From an uncultured Pelagibacteraceae bacterium (GTDB lineage: Bacteria > Pseudomonadota > Alphaproteobacteria > Pelagibacterales > Pelagibacteraceae), in NCBI GenBank assembly GCA_905616445.1, contig CAJQSV010000001.1, forward strand, positions 62,001-126,000: DNA of 64,000 nt, in the 5' to 3' direction. A model generated the notes under the pieces. That model saw nothing but the letters and a program-made list of their open reading frames with translations, did not search any database and had not been told where the DNA came from. A program made the position numbers and the translations under genes. Below are positions 20,935-30,564 of the stretch, piece by piece (the stretch's first letter is position 1; each line of letters starts with the position of its first letter).

Positions 20935-22023
20935 TACGATCGAAATAGATTTCCCTCAATAAATTGATCTAAGTTTCCATTTAATACATCTTCTGGATTC
21001 GTACTCTCAATTTTAGATCTCATATCTTTCACAAGTTGATATGGTTGTAAAACATATGAACGAATTTGATGCCCCCAACCTATATCTGTTTTTGTGCTTA
21101 CATTTTTTTGTTGTTGTTCTTCTTTTTTTTGAAGCTCATATTCGTACAGTCTTGCTTTTAGCATTTTATAGCACGTCTCTTTATTTTTATGTTGCGATCT
21201 TTGATTTTGACATTGTACAACAATTTTAGTTGGTAAATGAGTAATTCTAACAGCGCTATCTGTAACATTAACATGCTGTCCTCCTGCGCCACTGGATCTA
21301 TAAGTATCAATTCTTAAATCTTTTTCATCTATTTTAATATCAATTTCTTCATCTATAGATGGATAAACCCAAACACTAGCAAAACTTGTGTGTCTCCTTG
21401 CACCGCTATCAAAAGGCGATATTCTAACCAGTCTATGCACGCCTGATTCATTTTTCATTAGTCCATAAAGGTGATCACCAGTTACTTTTAATGTTGTTGA
21501 TTTAATTCCAGCTTCTTCACCTTTGTGCTCGCTAATAATTTCACAGCTAAATGATTTTTTATCAAACCATTTTAGGTACATTCTTCTTAACATCTCAGCC
21601 CAATCTTGACTTTCAGTTCCTCCGGCACCGGCATGAATTTCTAAATAAACATCTAATGAATCATTTTCTCCTGATAAAAAACAACTAATTTCAGTTTTTT
21701 TTATTTTTTTATTAATCTCTTTAATTTTATCTAAACAATCTAAAATTATTTCTTCGTCTGACTCTTCTTTTGCTAGATTGTAAATGTCTTTTAGGTTTTC
21801 TAATTCTTTTTCTAAGGTGTTAAACAATTCAATAATTGTCTCAAAATGTTTTTTTTCTTTAACAATTTTTTTTACTTTATTATTGTCTTTCCAAAAATCT
21901 TTTGCCGCTATTACTTGGTTTAAATGGTCTAATTTTGATTTAATATTATTGGTTTCAAAGATACCTCCTAATATTTATTAGGGCTTTTTCAACTATACCT
22001 ATTTGATGATCTAATATTTCCAT
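20934..22023 (-). CDS. prfB: Peptide chain release factor 2, with programmed +1 frameshift
   Basis: RF2 releases completed proteins at UGA and UAA. The ORF track shows only the part from a TTG at 21827. The true gene starts at ATG 22023, whose first base overlaps the mrcA stop. Codon 23 is an in-frame TGA (21955-21957), preceded by AGGAGG, TAT and CTT, the classic RF2 frameshift cassette. After a +1 slip the frame reads ETNNIKSKLDHLNQ and joins the long ORF, giving about 362 residues, close to E. coli RF2. The SPF stop-recognition motif and the catalytic GGQ are both present. Low RF2 would favour frameshifting, so it regulates itself. Confidence 0.95.
21955..21969 (-). promoter_or_regulatory. 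RF2 programmed frameshift site
   Basis: The minus-strand sequence AGGAGGTATCTTTGA contains an internal Shine-Dalgarno-like AGGAGG, a three-base spacer, the slippery CTT codon and the TGA stop. The spacing matches the E. coli prfB site. The +1 product continues with GAA in place of TGA. This is a known recoding element in RF2 genes, here seen directly in the sequence. Confidence 0.95.
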
Positions 22024-24383
22024 TAATAAAATTGTCTAAACTTAATTAAACTATCATAATTTGAGTCTTTATCTAAATTATTATTTCTCATTTTTTTAAT
22101 ATCACTTAATTTAAAAGCTTCAACTATAGCGTCTGGGTTGCTAAAATTTTCTTTTTTTCCAGTATCGTAGTTAACGGCCGAGAAAAATATTTCTTTTGGA
22201 GAAATAAATGATTTAAACTCATCCTTGTACAATGCCTGCCTAACAAAATTTTTGAATATTGGGAGTGCTGCTTTAGCGCCAGTTTCGTATTTACCAAGTG
22301 TCTTTGGATTGTCAAAACCGATGTACACACCTACTATTAGATTTGATGTGGCCCCAATAAACCAAGCATCATAATTATCATTAGTTGTTCCTGTCTTTCC
22401 GGCAAGAGGGACATTTAAATCCCTAAGTTTTTTACCTGTTCCTCTTTGAACTGCTCCTTCGAGTATTGACAAAATTTGATAGGCAGTTTCTTTGCTTATA
22501 ACTTGTTTATAATTATCTCTAATGTATGGAGTTAAGGTTTCTGTTTCTGAAAATTTGTCACATCCAATACATTCTCTTTTGTCTGAATTGTAAATAGTTC
22601 TGCCTCTTCTGTCTTGAATTCTTTCAATAAGAATAGGGTTAATTTTTTTTCCCCCATTAACAAAAGTAGAGTAAGCATTTGTAATTTGTAGCAAAGTCGT
22701 TTCTGCTGAACCTAATGATACAGATAATAACTCAGGTATTTCATTATAAATATCTAAATCATTTGATAGTTTTAATATTTTTTTTAAACCTAAATCTTGA
22801 GCTATTCTCACGGTCATTAAGTTTCTAGAGTATTCGACACCTTTTCTTAAAGTGGTTGGGCCATAAAATTCTTTACCATAGTTTTCTGGTTTCCAATTTT
22901 TTAAGCCAACTCCTTGTTGGGCTGTAAAAGGAGCATCTAAAATTATAGAATTTGGAGAAAAATTATTTTCTAAAGCTGCTGCGTAAACGAAAGGTTTAAA
23001 AGCAGATCCTGGCTGTCTTTTTGCCTGTGTCGCTCTATTAAATTCACTTGAATTAAAACTAAACCCGCCAGCTAAAGCTTTCACTTTTCCACTAAATGGA
23101 TCTATTGCTACTATAGCTCCATTAACTTCTGGATATTGTTTTAACTGCCACTTTCCATTTATGTCTTTATGGACAAAAATAACGTCATTGATATTAAATG
23201 AATCATAAATAGTTTTGTTTATTGCCCATTTTAAACTATTAGCTTGAATGCTTCCTTTGTTTTCTTTGTTTAAAATTTTAAAAACTATTTCCGAATTATT
23301 TACGTTTGTTATTTCTGCAAAATTCCATTTTAGACTAGAGTCTATTTTTTTTTCTTTCAGTTTTTCTTGCCAACCAGTTTCTGATTTTGTATTTAAAATT
23401 GGTCCTCTCCAACCATGCCTTCTATCATAGGACTCTATACCTGACCTTAAAGCACTTAGAGCATAAAGTTGATAATTAACGTCTAGTGCTGACTTTATAG
23501 AAAAACCTTCAGCGTAGAGTTTGTCGTATCCATAATTTTTTTTAATAATTCTTCTAATTTCTTCGGTATAATAGTTAGCTTCTTGAAGAAGTTTAATTTT
23601 TCTTTTTTTTAAATTAATTTCTTCTAGCTTGTATTTTTCTAATTCACTATTATTAATAAAATTATTTTCATTTAAATTCTGTAAAACTAAGTTTCTTCTT
23701 AATTTTGCCTCTTCGTAAAACCTGAAAGGGTTATACTTACTTGGAGCTTTTGGTAGCGCAGCTAATAAGGCAACCTCAGAATAACTAAGCTCTTTAACAG
23801 ACTTGTCAAAATATTCTAAGCTTGCTGCCGCAACACCATAGGTCCCACTGCCTAAATAAATCTGATTTAAATAAAGTTCTAAAATTCTTTCTTTGCTATA
23901 AGCTTTTTCAATTCTAAATGCTAAAATAGCTTCTTTTATTTTTCTTTTGATAGAAATCTCATTGGATAATAAAAAATTTTTTGCAACCTGTTGTGTTATT
24001 GTAGAAGCACCTTCTAATCTTTTGTTGTTAATAATATTTTTAAAATTGTTAATTACAGCCCTTATAATTCCTTGTGGGTCTATTCCGGGGTGGTTAAAAA
24101 AATTTTTATCTTCGGCTGAAAGGAAAGCATTTATTACAGTTTTTGGAATTGCATCGTAGGGTATAAACAGTCTCTTTTCTATGGCGTATTCTGCAATAAG
24201 ATCTCCACTGCTTGCGTACACTCTGCTTGAAACAGGAGGTTCGTAGCTTTCTAATTTTTTATAATCAGGTAAACCTGCAGAAAAATACCATAAGGCAGAA
24301 AATAACAAAAAAAATGCAGCCAGAACTACGGTAATAACTGTTTTAATTAGAGTGTTAAAATGACTAAACATGATTAATACCAT
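22023..24383 (-). CDS. mrcA: Penicillin-binding protein 1A
   Basis: This is a bifunctional class A PBP that polymerises and cross-links peptidoglycan at the inner membrane. An N-terminal membrane anchor (about 10-30) is followed by a GT51 glycosyltransferase domain with EDKNFFNHPG and GASTITQQ. The transpeptidase domain has SxxK in GSAFKP, SRN as the SxN motif, and KTGTT. At 786 residues the length is normal. Two ATG codons (24383 and 24371) are possible starts, and neither has a clear ribosome-binding site. It is translationally coupled to prfB. Confidence 0.95.
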   Translation of the reverse strand: MVLIMFSHFNTLIKTVITVVLAAFFLLFSALWYFSAGLPDYKKLESYEPPVSSRVYASSGDLIAEYAIEKRLFIPYDAIPKTVINAFLSAEDKNFFNHPGIDPQGIIRAVINNFKNIINNKRLEGASTITQQVAKNFLLSNEISIKRKIKEAILAFRIEKAYSKERILELYLNQIYLGSGTYGVAAASLEYFDKSVKELSYSEVALLAALPKAPSKYNPFRFYEEAKLRRNLVLQNLNENNFINNSELEKYKLEEINLKKRKIKLLQEANYYTEEIRRIIKKNYGYDKLYAEGFSIKSALDVNYQLYALSALRSGIESYDRRHGWRGPILNTKSETGWQEKLKEKKIDSSLKWNFAEITNVNNSEIVFKILNKENKGSIQANSLKWAINKTIYDSFNINDVIFVHKDINGKWQLKQYPEVNGAIVAIDPFSGKVKALAGGFSFNSSEFNRATQAKRQPGSAFKPFVYAAALENNFSPNSIILDAPFTAQQGVGLKNWKPENYGKEFYGPTTLRKGVEYSRNLMTVRIAQDLGLKKILKLSNDLDIYNEIPELLSVSLGSAETTLLQITNAYSTFVNGGKKINPILIERIQDRRGRTIYNSDKRECIGCDKFSETETLTPYIRDNYKQVISKETAYQILSILEGAVQRGTGKKLRDLNVPLAGKTGTTNDNYDAWFIGATSNLIVGVYIGFDNPKTLGKYETGAKAALPIFKNFVRQALYKDEFKSFISPKEIFFSAVNYDTGKKENFSNPDAIVEAFKLSDIKKMRNNNLDKDSNYDSLIKFRQFY

Positions 24384-24524
24384 GTAAAGCTTTAATTTTG
24401 GCTATCTTAAGGCGTACTTATATAATCATAGTTAGTGAAAAAAATAAAAAAATTTTGTATAGTATTTTATGCAAAATTTTAAACAAAATTTATTAAATTT
24501 AATCACTAAAGGAATTCATTCAAA
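24384..24524 (+). promoter_or_regulatory. Divergent gap between mrcA and the RNase E/G gene
   Basis: This 141-base region is the longest intergenic gap besides the tRNA locus. It is extremely AT-rich, with A- and T-runs, and must hold promoters for both divergent genes. A TATAGT hexamer near 24460 is a possible -10 for the plus-strand gene, without a convincing -35. AAAGGA near 24508 is a likely ribosome-binding site. RNase E mRNAs often have regulatory leaders, but I could not see a defined structure. Confidence 0.3.
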
Positions 24525-26405
24525 ATGGAAAAAAATTTATATATTGATGCCTCGCATCCAGACGAAACTAGAGTTGTTCTTAAATCAAATAATGGAATTG
24601 AAGAATACGAATACGAAGACAAAAATAAATTAAACTTTAAAAATAATATTTATTTAGGTATCGTAAGTAGAGTAGAACCCTCTTTACAGGCAGCATTTGT
24701 TAATTTTGGAAGAATTAAACATGGTTTCCTTGCCTTTAATGATATTCAGTCTGATTATTATCAAATTCCTACTGCGGATAAAGAAAAACTTAAAGAAACA
24801 GAAGAAAAAATAAGAGAAGATTTAAAAAATAATAATTTAGAGGGATTAAATGCTGAAACTAATTCAGAAAATGAATTAATACCTAGTGAAAATAAAGATT
24901 TAGAAAAAAATAAAAATAATGAAATTGAAAAAAATGAAACTAAACTTGATCTAGAAGAAGAGAAAAAAGATATTAATGTTCGAGAAAAGCTAAAAAATTC
25001 ATACGGTCTTAAAAGATATAAAATTCAAGAGGTAGTAAAGCCGGGTCAGGTTATTTTAATTCAAGTGATTAAAGATGAAAGAGGAAACAAGGGAGCCGCA
25101 CTAACTACTTTTGTGTCGCTAGCGGGTAAATATATAGTTTTGATGCCTAATACAGCTAAAGGCGGTGGCATATCTAGAAAAATTTTTAATTCTGGGGATA
25201 GAACAAAAATAAGAAACATTTTAAATGAAATTGAAATTCCAAGAAGTATAGGGGTTATTGTAAGAACGGCAGGCGCTAATAAAACTAAAAACGAAATAGA
25301 AAAAGATTTTCATAACACTTTAAAAACATGGGATCAGATTAAAAATAAAGCATTAGATTCTAATGCTCCTTCATTGGTTTACGAGGAAGGAGATATTATC
25401 AAAAGAGCCCTAAGAGATATTTACGATAACGATACTTCTAATATTTATGTTGATGGCAATGAAGGTTATCAAAAAGCTAAATCGTTTATAAAAGAACTTA
25501 TTCCAAAAAGTGCAAAATTTTTGCAAAAACATAAAGGTAAAATTCCCTTGTTTCATGAAGCGGGCATTGAAAAAGAGTTAAATGATATTTTTGATCCAAT
25601 AGTTAAATTAAAGTCTGGAGGTTATTTAGTAATCAACCCCACTGAAGCTTTGGTGGCCATAGATATAAATTCTGGTCAATCTATTAAAGCTTCGAATATT
25701 GAAAAAACTGCTTTAAATACAAATGTAGAGGCAGCAGAAGAGATAGCAAAACAAATTAAAATTAGAGATTTATCTGGTTTAATCGTCATAGATTTTATTG
25801 ATATGATTAATTTTTTCAACAGAAAGGTAGTAGAGAAAAAAATGAGAGAGTCTATCAGAAAAGATAGAGCGAGAATTCAAGTTGGTAAGATAAGTACTTT
25901 TGGATTATTGGAGATGACAAGACAAAGATTAAGAGAAGGATCAATCAAATGGGAAACGAACTTATCACTTGAATCTTTCGCTTTTAAAATAGTGAAAAAA
26001 TCTGAAATGCTTTCATTTACTGATAAAGTAAAAAGTGTAAATGTTAAAATTCCAGAAAAAGTTAAGCTCTATATTGAAAAGATTCTAAAAAAAGAAATTA
26101 AATACTTTGAAGATAAATTTGAAATAAAAATTGCTTTTTTTGCAGATCCACAACTAATTATACCTGAATACAGTATAGATCTATTAGATAAAAACAAAGT
26201 AACGATTAATAAAATTAAAAATGTAAATATAATAGAAGGGCTTAAAAATGTCTCTCAGGAAGAAATAAAGAAAACAAAGGTTTCAAAAAAAGATAAGAAA
26301 AGTAAGAAATCATCTCCTGAAAAAATAAAAAAAATTATTACTAAAAAAGTTAAAAAAAAATCTCCTAGAACTTTATGGATAAGAAGAAAAAAAAAAGCTG
26401 CTTAA
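24525..26405 (+). CDS. rne: Ribonuclease E/G, compact form
   Basis: This endoribonuclease starts mRNA decay and processes rRNA and tRNA. The S1 domain is interrupted by a charged Glu/Lys/Asn-rich insert (about residues 85-155), as in many alphaproteobacterial RNase E proteins. The DNase I-like catalytic aspartates lie in [10 protein letters not shown] and [10 protein letters not shown]. The zinc-link CPxCxG, expected soon after [10 protein letters not shown], is missing. The C-terminus ends in a short lysine-rich tail rather than a long degradosome scaffold. At 626 residues it lies between RNase G and RNase E in size. It overlaps thiG by four bases. Confidence 0.92.
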   Translation: MEKNLYIDASHPDETRVVLKSNNGIEEYEYEDKNKLNFKNNIYLGIVSRVEPSLQAAFVNFGRIKHGFLAFNDIQSDYYQIPTADKEKLKETEEKIREDLKNNNLEGLNAETNSENELIPSENKDLEKNKNNEIEKNETKLDLEEEKKDINVREKLKNSYGLKRYKIQEVVKPGQVILIQVIKDERGNKGAALTTFVSLAGKYIVLMPNTAKGGGISRKIFNSGDRTKIRNILNEIEIPRSIGVIVRTAGANKTKNEIEKDFHNTLKTWDQIKNKALDSNAPSLVYEEGDIIKRALRDIYDNDTSNIYVDGNEGYQKAKSFIKELIPKSAKFLQKHKGKIPLFHEAGIEKELNDIFDPIVKLKSGGYLVINPTEALVAIDINSGQSIKASNIEKTALNTNVEAAEEIAKQIKIRDLSGLIVIDFIDMINFFNRKVVEKKMRESIRKDRARIQVGKISTFGLLEMTRQRLREGSIKWETNLSLESFAFKIVKKSEMLSFTDKVKSVNVKIPEKVKLYIEKILKKEIKYFEDKFEIKIAFFADPQLIIPEYSIDLLDKNKVTINKIKNVNIIEGLKNVSQEEIKKTKVSKKDKKSKKSSPEKIKKIITKKVKKKSPRTLWIRRKKKAA

Positions 26406-27175
26406 ATCAAACCTTTAGAAGGGCTACTAGCATCGGCATAAAGCAATTTTTGCATTCTGCCTGCTCTAAATGCTTGACGCCCTGAAATTACAGCGTTCTT
26501 AAAAGACTCCGCCATTAAAATTGGGTTTCTCGCTTTAGCAATTGCGCTATTAACAAGAACTCCATTACACCCAAGTTCCATTGCTATAGTGGCATCAGAA
26601 GCGGTGCCAATTCCGGCATCAACTATAATCGGTACTTTTGCATTTTTTATTATAATGGATAAATTAATTTTATTCTGTATTCCTTGACCTGAACCTATAG
26701 GAGAAGCTAAAGGCATTATTGCGGAAGCACCTAGATATTCCAACTCTTTTGCGAGTAAAGGATCATCTGAACAATAAACTAAAACTTTAAATCCTTCTTT
26801 AACTAACACTTTTGTTGCTTTTAAAGTTTCTATCATATCAGGGTATAAAGTTTTTTTATCTCCTAAGACTTCAAGTTTAACCATTTTCCATCCACCCATC
26901 TCTCGAGCTAATCGTAATGTTCTAAGAGATTCATCGGCATTAAAACATCCCGCAGTATTAGGTAGGTATTTAATTCTTTTTGGATTTAAATAATCAGTTA
27001 ACAAAGGTTTTTTTTTATCTAAAATATTTACTCTTCTAACCGCTACAGTAACCATGTCTGCTCCGGAAGCTTTGACGGCTTGAACTGTTTCTTTAAAATT
27101 TTTATATTTACCTGTGCCAACTATTAATCTTGATTTTAAAATTTGATTCCCGATTTTGAAAATATCTTTTTTCAT
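26402..27175 (-). CDS. thiG: Thiazole synthase ThiG
   Basis: ThiG builds the thiazole phosphate half of thiamine from deoxyxylulose phosphate, dehydroglycine or iminoglycine, and ThiS thiocarboxylate. It is a 257-residue TIM barrel. Characteristic segments are [17 protein letters not shown], the lysine-bearing VKLEVLGD, and [10 protein letters not shown] near the phosphate site. It follows thiS by about five bases, forming a thiS-thiG pair. It shares its stop region with the RNase E gene on the opposite strand. No TPP riboswitch precedes the pair. Confidence 0.96.
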   Translation of the reverse strand: MKKDIFKIGNQILKSRLIVGTGKYKNFKETVQAVKASGADMVTVAVRRVNILDKKKPLLTDYLNPKRIKYLPNTAGCFNADESLRTLRLAREMGGWKMVKLEVLGDKKTLYPDMIETLKATKVLVKEGFKVLVYCSDDPLLAKELEYLGASAIMPLASPIGSGQGIQNKINLSIIIKNAKVPIIVDAGIGTASDATIAMELGCNGVLVNSAIAKARNPILMAESFKNAVISGRQAFRAGRMQKLLYADASSPSKGLI

Positions 27176-27180
27176 AAATT

Positions 27181-27384
27181 CTAACCACCTCCAATAAAAT
27201 GAACTATCTCTATTTTGTCGTTATTCTTTACATAAACTATATTATATTTATTTCGATTTAAAATTTTTCCGTTTAATTCTAAGGCTATTTTTTTATTGGC
27301 TATTTTGTATCTTTTTAACAGCTCAAGTATTGTATATTTATTCTTTAGTTTTAACTTGCGTCCATTTAATTGTATTCTTGCCAT
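27181..27384 (-). CDS. thiS: Sulfur carrier protein ThiS
   Basis: ThiS is a small ubiquitin-fold protein whose C-terminal Gly-Gly is thiocarboxylated to donate sulfur to ThiG. The C-terminus here reads FIGGG, with the required glycines. The track start at 27414 would leave only five bases before divergent aroQ. The internal ATG at 27384 gives [10 protein letters not shown] and 67 residues, the usual ThiS length, so I chose it. No strong ribosome-binding site is visible. Confidence 0.9.
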   Translation of the reverse strand: MARIQLNGRKLKLKNKYTILELLKRYKIANKKIALELNGKILNRNKYNIVYVKNNDKIEIVHFIGGG

Positions 27385-27419
27385 AATTAAGATATTTAAT
27401 ACGCTTACATTCAAAAAAA

Positions 27420-27869
27420 ATGAAGCAAAAAATTATTATTATTAACGGCCCAAATCTTAATCTTTTAGGAGAGAGAGAGAAAGAGAAATATGGAAATACA
27501 ACCCTCAATCAAATTGAAAAAAATTGTAGAAACTTTGGAAAAAAAAATAATATTCAAATTACTTTCAAACAAACAAATATTGAGGGTAAAATTATCGATT
27601 ATATTCAAGATTCAAGAAAAAAATTTGATGGATTAATTATTAATGCAGCAGGATACACACACACTTCTGTAGCAATTAGAGATGCTTTAATGATATTAAC
27701 TATACCTATTGTTGAGTTGCATATTACAAATATTTACAAAAGAGAGAAATTCAGACATAAATCGTTATTGAGTAAGGCAGCCAAGAGTGTTATTTGTGGA
27801 TTTGGTACTAAAGGATACGTTCTTGCGTTGGAAGGATTAAAAGAAATTATCAAAAATGAAAATAGATAA
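27420..27869 (+). CDS. aroQ: 3-dehydroquinate dehydratase, type II
   Basis: AroQ converts 3-dehydroquinate to 3-dehydroshikimate in the shikimate pathway. The family signature INGPNLNLLGERE leads the protein. The catalytic tyrosine follows in EKYGNTT, and NAAGYTHTSVAIRDAL and ELHITN complete the active site. At 149 residues it is full length. It overlaps accB by 14 bases, giving the common aroQ-accB-accC arrangement, and diverges from thiS. Confidence 0.96.
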   Translation: MKQKIIIINGPNLNLLGEREKEKYGNTTLNQIEKNCRNFGKKNNIQITFKQTNIEGKIIDYIQDSRKKFDGLIINAAGYTHTSVAIRDALMILTIPIVELHITNIYKREKFRHKSLLSKAAKSVICGFGTKGYVLALEGLKEIIKNENR

Positions 27870-28278
27870 AAAACTAATTAAAGAACTAGTAGATAATTTA
27901 GATGAGTTTAGATTAACTGAACTAGAATATCAAAGTGGAGACATTAAAATTAAAGTTTCTAAGGGTGTAAAAATGTCTAATTTAAGTAAAACATCTGAAG
28001 CTGTGGTGTTAAATAATAAAGCTGTATTAAGCGAAGACGAAGATGCAATTAGAATAAAATCTCCAATTATTGGTACGGCATATATGGCTCCAGAGCCAGG
28101 GGCTAAACAGTTCATTCAAGTTGGAGATAAAATAAAAAAAGGCCAGACTATACTGATAGTTGAAGCTATGAAAACCATGAATCACGTCCCTTCAACCAGC
28201 GAAGGTACGGTAAAAAGTATATTAGTAAAAGACGGCCAGCCTGTTGAATTTGGCCAAACTTTAATTCTTTTAAAATAA
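27856..28278 (+). CDS. accB: Biotin carboxyl carrier protein of acetyl-CoA carboxylase
   Basis: AccB carries the carboxylated biotin between AccC and the carboxyltransferase in the first step of fatty acid synthesis. The C-terminal biotinyl domain contains VEAMKTMN, where the lysine is biotinylated (Thr replaces the more common Met after it). A flexible linker separates it from the N-terminal MKIDKKLIKELVDNLDE. At 140 residues it is typical. It overlaps aroQ and precedes accC by five bases. Confidence 0.96.
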   Translation: MKIDKKLIKELVDNLDEFRLTELEYQSGDIKIKVSKGVKMSNLSKTSEAVVLNNKAVLSEDEDAIRIKSPIIGTAYMAPEPGAKQFIQVGDKIKKGQTILIVEAMKTMNHVPSTSEGTVKSILVKDGQPVEFGQTLILLK

Positions 28279-28283
28279 ATTTA

Positions 28284-29621
28284 ATGTTCAAAAAAGTTTT
28301 AATAGCTAACAGAGGGGAGATTGCTGTTAGAATAATAAGGGCCTGTAAAGAATGGGGCATTAAAACAGTAGCTGTTCATTCGGATGTTGATTCTGAATCG
28401 ATGCATGTCAGACTAGCGGATGAGAGTGTATGTATAGGTTCTCACCAACCACAAAATAGCTATTTAAATATTTCTTCTTTAATGTCAGCTGTTGATTTAA
28501 CTGGAGCCGAAGCAATTCACCCTGGTTATGGTTTCTTGTCTGAGAATTCAAAATTTGCAGAAATTGTTACTAAACATGGAATTAAATTCATAGGACCAAG
28601 CTCTAAACTTATCGGTGAAATGGGTGACAAAATTCAAGCAAAAAAAATAGCAAAAAAATATGGACTACCTATTATTGAAGGTTCTGAAAATGGAGTGAAA
28701 TCTTTCGATGAGGCAAAGTCTCTTTGTAAAGAAATAGGATACCCAGTGCTTATTAAAGCAGCCGCAGGTGGTGGTGGAAAAGGCATGAAGGTAGTTGAAG
28801 AAGAAAATAAACTTGAAAATCTTTTTTTAACTGCCAAAAATGAAGCTAAAAAATATTTTGGAAACGATGAGTTGTATATTGAAAAATATTTTAAACACCC
28901 TAGGCATATAGAAGTTCAAATAATGTCTGGTAAGAATAGAACAGTTCATTTAGGGGAAAGAGATTGTTCAGTTCAACGAAGACACCAGAAATTAATAGAA
29001 GAAACTCCTAGTCCGGTTTTAACCGAAGAACAAAGAAAAGATTTACTTGATAAAACAGTAAAAATGGTTGAACAAATTGGATACGAAGGCGCTGGTACTG
29101 TCGAGTTTATCTACGAAGATGGAAAATTTTATTTTTTAGAGATGAATACAAGAGTACAAGTTGAACACCCTGTTACTGAGGTACAAACAGGGATAGACAT
29201 AGTCAAAGAACAACTTTGGATAGCTTTCTCAGGAGAAACAGCTTTAAAACAAAATGATATAAATCCAAGGGGTCATTCTATTGAGTGTAGAATAAATGCT
29301 GAGAATCCAGCTTTAGACTTTCAGCCTAGTCCAGGAACAATAAGTGTTTGTCACCAGCCCTCTGGATTCAGAACTAGAGTTGATGGTTCAATATTTCAAG
29401 GTTGCAAGGTAACTCCTTATTATGACAGCTTAATAGCTAAAGTAATATGCAAAGGTAGAAATAGAACTGAAGCAATTCAAAGGACATTAAGGTCGCTAGA
29501 TGAATTTGTTTTGGAGGGGATAACTACTACGATAGATTTACATAAAAAAATTCTAAGACACAAAAAATTTTTAGATTCTGATTTTGACACCAACTGGCTT
29601 GCAAAAGAAAAATTTTTTTAA
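28284..29621 (+). CDS. accC: Biotin carboxylase subunit of acetyl-CoA carboxylase
   Basis: AccC carboxylates biotin on AccB using bicarbonate and ATP. The ATP-grasp fold shows IANRGEIAVRIIRAC at the N-terminus, the glycine-rich AAAGGGGKGM loop, and EMNTRVQVEHPVTE with metal and bicarbonate residues. Length (445) is normal. It is the last gene of the aroQ-accB-accC unit. Its TAA stop shares the palindrome TTAA with the stop of the DUF2155 gene on the other strand. Confidence 0.97.
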   Translation: MFKKVLIANRGEIAVRIIRACKEWGIKTVAVHSDVDSESMHVRLADESVCIGSHQPQNSYLNISSLMSAVDLTGAEAIHPGYGFLSENSKFAEIVTKHGIKFIGPSSKLIGEMGDKIQAKKIAKKYGLPIIEGSENGVKSFDEAKSLCKEIGYPVLIKAAAGGGGKGMKVVEEENKLENLFLTAKNEAKKYFGNDELYIEKYFKHPRHIEVQIMSGKNRTVHLGERDCSVQRRHQKLIEETPSPVLTEEQRKDLLDKTVKMVEQIGYEGAGTVEFIYEDGKFYFLEMNTRVQVEHPVTEVQTGIDIVKEQLWIAFSGETALKQNDINPRGHSIECRINAENPALDFQPSPGTISVCHQPSGFRTRVDGSIFQGCKVTPYYDSLIAKVICKGRNRTEAIQRTLRSLDEFVLEGITTTIDLHKKILRHKKFLDSDFDTNWLAKEKFF

Positions 29622-30130
29622 ACATTCTCACAACCAATAAGCCAAAAATCATAGATTGGATGATCTAATGGATTTAAAGTAGTGCTCGAAGAAAATGTCC
29701 ATCCATTAAATACAAAAACTTTGTCGTTTACATTGTCTGAGAGGTCTTTTACTTGAATATATGCTGCCTGTCCCTGCTCTGATTGAGATTCAACATTTCC
29801 ACATTTTATAGCTTTGATTTCAAGCAAACCAAATTTTTTTGTCTCGCCTAAAAGTAAATTAATATCAGAGGTTTTTGCAGTAATTTTATCTAAGGCTACA
29901 ATATTAACCTTTATTGCTTTGTTTGGTGACTCTGTGGTTTTTTTTTCTTTTAAACTTATACTTTCTTTTTCTAAAATATTTTTACCTTCTAAGTTTTCTT
30001 CTTCAAAACTAGGTTCTAAATTTTCGAGATTTACTAGTGGGACAGAAGTTATTTTATCTTCGGCATTTACTGGTGTAAAAAAATTAATAAAAAACAAAAA
30101 AAAAAATAAGCTAATTTTTCCAAGTATCAT
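29618..30130 (-). CDS. DUF2155 domain protein, secreted
   Basis: This is a 170-residue protein with an N-terminal hydrophobic segment (ILGKISLFFFLFFINFF) that looks like a signal peptide. The C-terminal domain, with TAKTSDINLLLGETKKFG, a cysteine in IKCGNVES and FNGWTFSSSTTLNPLDHP, matches the DUF2155 family of alphaproteobacteria. The function is unknown; it is probably periplasmic. The paired cysteines (AIKCGN and IGCEN) could form a disulfide. It overlaps the NDUFA12-like gene by 20 bases, a common pairing in this class. Confidence 0.82.
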   Translation of the reverse strand: MILGKISLFFFLFFINFFTPVNAEDKITSVPLVNLENLEPSFEEENLEGKNILEKESISLKEKKTTESPNKAIKVNIVALDKITAKTSDINLLLGETKKFGLLEIKAIKCGNVESQSEQGQAAYIQVKDLSDNVNDKVFVFNGWTFSSSTTLNPLDHPIYDFWLIGCENV

Positions 30131-30470
30131 ATTTTTTTTTTAAATTATTTAGTTTTGATATGTAGTTTGGCTTATAAGAATTTAATGTACCTGTTTGATT
30201 TTCTAAATGTTGTTTTTGCCACAAATGTTTTTTTTTTTTATTATTAGGTATTTCATTTATTGTATGATGAATCCAAAGAAACCAATCTGATGTAATTTTT
30301 GATGCTTCAATAGTATCTTTATAAACGACCCATCTTACGTCATTTTTATTTTTATAATATTTGTTTCCATGCGAATCATGCCCCACAAACTCCCCAAAAA
30401 AAAAGGTTTTTAGAAATGTTCCAAAGGTTTGTTTGTGCCACCAGGTAAAAATTTGTTTTGGGTTTATCAT
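30111..30470 (-). CDS. NDUFA12-family NADH:ubiquinone oxidoreductase accessory subunit
   Basis: This is a 119-residue homologue of the mitochondrial complex I accessory subunit NDUFA12 (B17.2), which is found mainly in alphaproteobacteria and mitochondria. Visible family features are FGTFLKTFFFGEFVGHDSHG, the YYKNK stretch, RWVVYKD, and SDWFLWIHHT. It is thought to bind the peripheral arm of complex I. It is far from any nuo operon here and sits beside the DUF2155 gene, as in other alphaproteobacteria. It is one of the better lineage markers in this window. Confidence 0.88.
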   Translation of the reverse strand: MINPKQIFTWWHKQTFGTFLKTFFFGEFVGHDSHGNKYYKNKNDVRWVVYKDTIEASKITSDWFLWIHHTINEIPNNKKKKHLWQKQHLENQTGTLNSYKPNYISKLNNLKKKYDTWKN

Positions 30471-30564
30471 TTTAAAATTTGCACACTTTTAGATTGTATA
30501 TTAAGTTCTAGACACTTACTGTATTTGATATATATCTTAAAATTATTGATTCCTAAAATTTAAA

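Noticed and set aside
21828-22022. prfB as a pseudogene broken by a stop codon
   Set aside because: The stop is the programmed RF2 frameshift stop with all recoding signals present.
22124-22330. Minus-strand 68-residue ORF inside mrcA
   Set aside because: It lies in another frame within a well-conserved PBP1a coding region and is a shadow ORF.
27370-27419. TPP riboswitch for thiS-thiG
   Set aside because: The gap before thiS is far too short and no aptamer-like sequence is seen.
30525-30538. Second FNR-like site, TTGATATATATCTT, before the NrdJ-like gene
   Set aside because: Only one half-site is complete; the other matches three of five bases and the sequence is mostly AT repeats, so chance is likely.
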